Below, piece by piece: positions 58,387-64,000 of a DNA stretch of 64,000 nucleotides. Below the pieces are notes generated by a model. That model was not told where the DNA came from and made no database searches. It worked only from the letters and a program-made list of their open reading frames with translations. The first letter of the stretch is position 1. Each line of letters opens with the position of its first letter. A program made the translations under genes and the position numbers. Origin of the DNA: Siphonodentalium dalli (lineage: Eukaryota; Mollusca; Scaphopoda; Gadilida; Siphonodentaliidae); NCBI GenBank assembly GCA_032622095.1, contig CP136061.1:237439609-237503608 (forward strand), given 5' to 3'.

Positions 58387-58787
58387 TCTCCTATATATTT
58401 TGAAGACCTCTGTCTGTCTGTCTGTGTGTATGTCTGTATGTATGTCATTGATACAAATCTACGATTCTCGACCGATCGGGACGAAACTTGGTACGTGTGC
58501 GTAGTTTGACCAGGCGGTCGTCATCGTCGTATTGCCGAGCCCGTGCGACGCCAGCTTCGCGCATGGGCAGACGAGATCTCGGAAACGGGTCGAGCTATCG
58601 ACCTGAAATTTGGTATGTGAATGTATCTTGCCCCGGATACGAATTTTATCGGGTCGCCGAGCCCGTGCGACGCCAGCTTCGCGCATGCGCAGACCAGATC
58701 TCGGAAACGGGTAGAGCTATCGACTTGAAATTTGGTTTTTGAATAGCCTGGATGAATAGCCCGGACAACGTCGGGCTCATCGGCTAG
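58387..58787 (+). mobile_element. Helitron-like unit 3, shorter
   Basis: Starts TCTCCTATATATTTTGAAGA and ends GGCTCATCGGCTAG. It has two instead of three GAGCCCGTGCGACGCCAG blocks and a partly doubled end (GAATAGCCTGGATGAATAGC). Confidence 0.65.
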
Positions 58788-58817
58788 TATTTATATATAG
58801 TGGTTGAAGTGATGACA
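58788..58817. repeat. 30-bp minisatellite unit between Helitron blocks
   Basis: TATTTATATATAGTGGTTGA followed by AGTGATGACA. The same 30 bases stand twice more at 60878-60937, just after the last Helitron-like unit. Confidence 0.85.
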
Positions 58818-59268
58818 TCTCATATATATTTTGAAGACCTCTGTCTGTTTGTTTGTTTGTTTGTCTGTATGTTTGTTTGTCTGTCATTGATACAAATCTA
58901 CGATTCTCGGCCGATCGGGACGAAACTTGGTACGTGTGTGTAGTTTGACCAGGCGGTGGACGTTGTCGTATGGCGAGCCCGTGCGGCGCCCGCTTCGCGC
59001 ATGCGCAGACGAGATATCGGAAACGGGTGGAGCTATCGACTTGAAATTTGCTATGTGAATGTATCTTGCCCCGGATACGAATTTTATCGGGTCGCCGAGC
59101 CCGTGCGACGCCAGCTTCGCGCATGCGCAGACCAGATCTCGGAAACGGGTAGAGCTATCGACTTGAAATTTGGTTTTTGAATAGCCCGGACAACGTCGGG
59201 CTGGGTAGAGCTATCGACTTGAAATTTGGTTTTTGAATAGCCCGGACAACGTCGGGCTCATCGGCTAG
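58818..59268 (+). mobile_element. Helitron-like unit 4
   Basis: TCTCATATATATTTTGAAGA to CATCGGCTAG. The terminal hairpin segment is doubled (two AGCCCGGACAACGTCGGGCT copies about 53 bp apart). Confidence 0.65.
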
Positions 59269-60234
59269 TCTATTATATATTTTGGAAGATCTGTGTGTCT
59301 GTGTGTGTGTCTGTCTGTGTGTTCGCGATGGACTCGAAAACGGCCGAGCCGATTTCGATGAAACTTGGTATGTGGGGGTACTTTCGGCCGTGGAGTTGCA
59401 TGGGCCTATTAATTTGCCAGTGCGACGTGACCTTGACCTTGAAATCGGGTCATTTCAAGGTCGAACGCCCGAGTATCACGGGATTTCGATGAAAATTAGT
59501 GTCTGGGGATACTTTCGTTTGGGGAGTGTCGTAAGCCTATTCGTTTGCCCGTGCGACGTGACCTTGACCTTGAAATCGGGTCAATTTAAGGTCAAATCGC
59601 GAATTTTTATGGGATTTCGACGAAATTTGATACGTGGGGTTACTTTTGTCCACTGAGTGTTTTGGACGGGTCGAGTCGTGACCCCGACCTGACCTTGACC
59701 TTCAAAATGGACAATTCAAGGTCAAATCGCGCAATTCGCCGAAAAGCAGAGGGGAAACAGCCCGGACGAAGTCGGGTCCATTGACCTTCAAAATGATCAA
59801 TTCAAGGTCAAATCGGGTAAAACCAGATGGATTTCGACGGGTACTTTTGTCGGGTACTTTTGTCCGGGCAGTGTTTTGGACGGGTCAAATCGTGACCCCA
59901 CCTGACCTTGACCTTCAAAATGGACAATTCAAGGTCAAATCGCGCAATTCGCCGAAAAGCAGAGGGGAAACAGCCCGGACGAAGTCGGAGTGTTTTGGAC
60001 GGGTGAAATCGTGACCCCGACCTGACCTTGACTTTCAAAATGATCAATTCGAGGTCAAATCGGGTAAAACCGGATGGATTTCGACGGGTACTTTTGTCCG
60101 GGCAGTGTTTTGGACGGGTCAAATCGTTACCCCACCTGACATTGACCTTAAAATGGACAATTCAAGGTCAAATCTCGCAATTCGCCGAAATGCAGAGGGG
60201 AAACAGCCCGGACGAAGTCGGGTCCACCTGCTAG
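59269..60234 (+). mobile_element. Helitron-like unit 5, second subfamily
   Basis: TCTATTATATATTTTGGAAG to hairpin CAGCCCGGACGAAGTCGGG, TCCACCTG, CTAG. The body differs from units 1-4: GACTCGAAAACGGCCGAG and repeated GACCTTGACCTTCAAAATGG, TCAAGGTCAAATCG blocks. Ends are shared, interior is not. Confidence 0.6.
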
Positions 60235-60877
60235 TCTATTATATATTTTGGGAAATCTGTCTGTCTGTCTGTCTGTGTGTGTGTGTGTGTTCGCGATGGA
60301 CTCGAAAACGGCCGAGACGATTTCGATGAAACTTGGTATGTGGGGTACTTTCGGCCGGGGAGTGGCATTTGGCCTATTAATTTGCCCGTCCGACGTGACC
60401 TTGACCTTGAACTCGGGTCATTTCAAGGTCGAACGCCCGTGTATCACAGGATTTCGATGAAAATTAGTGTCTGGGGATACTTTCGTATGGGGAGTGTCGT
60501 AAGCCTATTCGTTTGCCCGTGCGACGTGATCTTGAAATCGGGTCAATTCAAGGTCAAATCGCGAATTTTGATGGGATTTCGACGAAATTTGATACGTAGG
60601 GTTACTTTTGTCCACTGAGTGTTTTGGACGGGTCAAATCGTGACCCCGGCCTGACCTTGACCTTCAAAATGATCAATTCGAGGTCAAATCGGGTAAAACC
60701 GGATGGATTTCGACAGGTATTTTTGTCGGGTACTTTTGTCCGGGCAGTGTTTTGGACGGGTCAAATCGTGACTCCACCTGACCTTGACCTTCAAAATGGA
60801 CAATTCAATGTCAAATCGCGCAATTCGCATAAAAGCAGAGGGGAAACAGCCCGGACGAAATCGGGTCCACTTGATAG
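60235..60877 (+). mobile_element. Helitron-like unit 6, second subfamily, shorter
   Basis: Same start and body as unit 5 but with fewer GACCTTGACC blocks. The 3' end reads TTGATAG for CTAG, a point change in the terminal tetranucleotide. Confidence 0.6.
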
Positions 60878-60937
60878 TATTTATATATAGTGGTTGAAGT
60901 GATGACATATTTATATATAGTGGTTGAAGTGAAGACA
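60878..60937. repeat. Two further 30-bp minisatellite units
   Basis: Two copies of the 30-bp unit seen at 58788-58817, the second ending GTGAAGACA. They mark the right edge of the Helitron block. Confidence 0.85.
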
Positions 60938-61396
60938 CATTTTATTGTGAATCCCAAACGAAGATAAAAACAAACATAATTGTTTGTAAGTGAGAGACAG
61001 ACAGCATGACGAACAACGAAGATGGGAACACAAGTTATTGCAAAATTCTCTTCTCCCTAATTGATGACCAAATTAACAACAATGGGTTAGAACTGAGACA
61101 TAAGGTAAGAGATTACACAATCTAATCAAAGGGATAGTTCAAGTCTGAAAGAAATCGAATAATAATGAATAGTAATCAGTTAGGTTGTTTCGGAGGTAAG
61201 AGGAATGGAATCAAATAGAAAATGTTATGTGCAGGTGTAAAGGTTACGGGTGATATATCAGATTGGTTCAGTAGCATTTATCCAATCTATTTCATCGTGG
61301 CCGAAACGTTTCGGTGATATAATATAGTTGTCAACAGCTGCAATGAATGTAAAATAATGCTTATTTTATTGGTAACGAGGTGTGATCCGCATAGTA

Positions 61397-61610
61397 CAGT
61401 AATGCCCTAAGTAATCGACTCTTTAACTACAGCAGAATTATGGGTAACTTTTCAGGATTTAGTCGGAAATATGGCTTGTTACCATTCATCGGAAAGCTCT
61501 CGTGGAGAGCTTTCCGATGAATGGCAACAAGCCATATTTTCCGACTAAATCCTGAAAAGTTACCCATAATTCTGATGTAGTTAAAGAGTCGATTACTTAG
61601 GGCATTACTG
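61397..61610. mobile_element. Palindromic TA-flanked MITE, intact copy
   Basis: CAGTAATGCCCTAAGTAATC to GGGCATTACTG with TA flanks; 214 bp, near-perfect palindrome with centre GAAAGCTCTCGTGGAGAGCT. Confidence 0.8.
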
Positions 61611-62181
61611 TAGCTCTTCAATGTGTACTATATTTTCTGTCTATTGGCGCGCACGTAATTTCTCGAGTAGTTCTTAATAGAAAAATGTTGTTTCACTCTA
61701 GTAAGACCAATCATAGAATACGTAAACGTTATCTGGGACAATTGCACAATGCACATGTACGACTAAAGGCTGCGTGCATCGTATAGTCGGATGCACCAGG
61801 TTCACGGGTAACAATACACTGAATCAATACACTGAATCGAAGCAGGTTGGCAGACTCTGAATTTTTTTTGAGGAATTCCAAAAAATTATTATTCACACAG
61901 AACGATCTTAATAAATAAATAATGTTTATTATTTTTTATTATTATATATACATTTAAAAACGCATTAGACATAATTAGTTTCAATGCGCTTTACATAAAC
62001 AGGTACACAAAAAATTCACAATAAAAAACAACTGGTCAACAACAAGGAATTTAAAATACGGAGTAGGAGATTTTTAAAATAGTGAGTCGTTAAAACTATA
62101 CACAGCGGTAAAAAATAATTAAAACTCAAATAAAGTCATTGCACTTAAATATCTGGTTTGAACCTAAGTAGTGGATGCATA

Positions 62182-62243
62182 ATTGCAACAGACAAATAAA
62201 AAACAGTAGATTAATCTACTGTTTTTTATTTGTCTGTTGCAAT
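62182..62243. repeat. Perfect 62-bp palindrome at the LINE 3' end
   Basis: ATTGCAACAGACAAATAAAA, AACAGTAGAT and its exact inverse, with no loop. One arm encodes the last residues and stop of the reverse transcriptase frame. Confidence 0.9.
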
Positions 62244-64000
62244 TTGAAGCACAGACGGAAAAGGTGTGTCTTCAGTTCTCGCTTGAAAGCTGACAAAGTG
62301 TCACAACGTCGAATATTGAGCGGCAGCCTGTTCCAAACAGATCTAGCGACTTCCTGGAATGATCGGCGTCCATAGTTGTTATGAAGCTTTTTGACAGTTT
62401 TAATGTTCTGACTGCAGGATATAGCGCGAGTCCGAGCTCCGACCTCTCGAGCATTGACCACAAACATTTCTGATATGTATGACGGATTTACTGGGCGGAT
62501 AGAGTTATAAACAGTCACTGCAAATTTAAATTGAACACGGAAGCTGAAAGTCGTAATGTGCTCTTTGATCAGAGTGTGTGTTATTCTGCCGTATTTTAGT
62601 TTGTTGCACATCAGCCTTGCACAGTTGTTAATAAGGACATCTAGTCGTTGAATGTTATCTTGCGTAATGTTTGTCAGCAAAGAATTCAGACTGTCAACGC
62701 GTGAAATCACAAGAGATAAGATAGCGCGCTTCATGGCATCTTTGCTTAGATGGCAGCGAACAAGCCGCAAACACCGGAGATGGAAGTAGCATGTTTTGAG
62801 AATGTTAGAGACCATGGTGTCCATTGTCATATGAGAGTCAAAATGCGCTCCCAGGTTACGAATACTGGAGCACGATGAAATTGTTGTGTCTCCAAGTCGA
62901 ATATTGAATTGTTCATCTTTGTTGTTATTGGTGGATAGAGACAGAGCTTGGAGAGAATATCGAGATCCCACGACAAGAAATTCTGATTTTTCGTCATTTA
63001 ACTTTAGTTTATTGCTCTGCATCCAGCTTTTGACATCTACATAACAAGCTTCAATGCGTTGAATTGCCTCAGAGTATCCGTCAGCATCCTTACGAGAAAA
63101 CTCGATGTAAATTTGTGTGTCGTCTGCATATAGATGGTAATTGACAGAGTGACGACTCAGTATGCGCCCGAGAGGCAAAGTATACACCAAAAATAAAAGA
63201 GGTCCAAGGAATTATCCCTGTGGCACACCCACATAAAGGGCAACCTCCGTTGAAACAGACTCCCGAATCACAACCGTCTGCTTTCTACTTGACAGATACG
63301 ATTCGAACCAACATAGAGCGGTTCCTCGAATTCCAATAAGTTTGCTGAGACGTTCCGATAAGACGGTGTGATCGCACGTGCCGAAAGCAGCACTCAGGTC
63401 CAACATCAGAAGCAGCACACAGTTACCACGGTTCAGACAAAGGTTAATGTCGTTCTTGACTTTGATGAGCGCAGATTCGCGAGAGTGATTGACTCGATAT
63501 GCCGATTGGTATTTTTCAAACAGTTCATGATCCTTTACGTGTTCGAGTAACTGTAGACTCACAACCTTTTCCAGCACTTTAGATATAAAAGATAGGTTCG
63601 ATACAGGCCTATAATTTTTCAGAACTTCAGGGTCTAGCGAAGCCTTTTTCAGAATCGGTGTAACAACCGCAGTTTTCATTTCATCGGGCACCACTCCATT
63701 TTAAAGCGAATCTCCAACAACACGGGAAAATACAGATACAATGTAAGGTCTGACATGATCATTTTTCAGAAATTTAGTCGGGACAGGATCCAGTGAACAT
63801 GATTTATCCTTCATTCCCACATCAACACTTTCTCTATATCTGAATGTGTTACATCACGAAAGTTGCTGAGCAATTTGCTAGAAGGCAATATAGGAATTGG
63901 ATACGTATGTCGCACCTGTATGGTCACAGGGAAAGACGTCCGGATAGTATCAATTTTGTCATGAAAATAGCTGACAAATTTTTTAATTTGTGAATTTAAA
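62216..64000 (-). pseudogene. Non-LTR retrotransposon reverse transcriptase, C-terminal part, broken
   Basis: Minus strand, running in from the right edge. Motifs in order: [76 protein letters not shown], then a C-terminal region with RSVWNRLPLNIR and FKRELKTHLFRL near the end. This is the jockey/CR1/L2-type layout. It is inactive: a stop replaces the residue after GVPQG (about 63211), another stop lies at about 63696 before NGVVPDEMK, and a frameshift lies near 63825. The 3' flank (61940-62180) has ATTTAAAAACGCATTAG and GCGCTTTACA, typical of LINE 3' ends. Confidence 0.85.

Noticed and set aside
57267-59180. Repeated minus- and plus-strand frames (ARRPDKIRIRGKIHSH, RATPVSRMRRPDLGNGW)
   Set aside because: GC-rich Helitron interiors open on both strands at once, in tandem copies. 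No domain and no intact replicase.
59690-60180. TGACCTTGACC repeats considered as nuclear-receptor response elements
   Set aside because: They belong to the Helitron interior and to no promoter seen here; half-site resemblance is expected from the repeat.

Overview
The window is nuclear DNA of an animal, not a prokaryote: coding sequence is split into short exons with GT/AG splice sites, and most of the rest is AT-rich and packed with transposable elements. The proteins (an F-spondin-type extracellular protein with thrombospondin type 1 and Kunitz domains; an MFI/C11orf65 homologue with IQ motifs) and the repeats (tandem-core elements like the pearl/HINE class of bivalves, Helitrons, a tRNA-derived SINE, many TTAA- and TA-flanked MITEs) fit a marine lophotrochozoan, most likely a mollusc. 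The species cannot be told from the sequence alone.

Two genes can be assembled, both on the minus strand. (1) About 3.9-22 kb (possible first exon near 28.7 kb): seven in-phase exons (783 nt, 261 codons) of an MFI-like protein; the last carries the family signature INPNESKLLDAASGIHVKFR. The 3' end lies left of the window. (2) 39.6-55.85 kb: eight in-phase exons (3918 nt, 1305 residues plus stop) of a secreted spondin-like protein. The order is Spondin_N (C-terminal part), two TSP1 domains, a Kunitz domain, twelve copies of a methionine-rich repeat of about 59 residues, a lysine/arginine-rich linker and two TSP1 domains. The 5' end lies right of the window. The methionine-rich repeat is the most novel coding feature here; I do not recognise it as a named domain.

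The non-coding DNA is layered. At 0-16 kb, MITEs and pearl-like elements sit in the MFI introns. At 18-28 kb there are two large pearl/HINE-like tandem arrays, one holding a 1.4-kb element with subterminal repeats and the other itself inserted in a second tandem-repeat element. At 28-36 kb there are inverted repeats, palindromes and degenerate tandem arrays. At 45-55 kb MITEs sit in spondin introns. At 57.3-60.9 kb six Helitron-like units stand head to tail, inserted at the joints of a 30-bp minisatellite. At 62.2-64 kb there is a decayed non-LTR retrotransposon on the minus strand.

The most striking non-coding pattern is one pair of long hairpins (arms beginning CCTGTGCCAATGCATTCTC) found inside three kinds of MITE with unrelated terminal inverted repeats: two TTAA-flanked (piggyBac-like) and one TA-flanked (Tc1/mariner-like). 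Exon models are by eye from reading frame, splice sites and phase. No alignment or transcript data were available.
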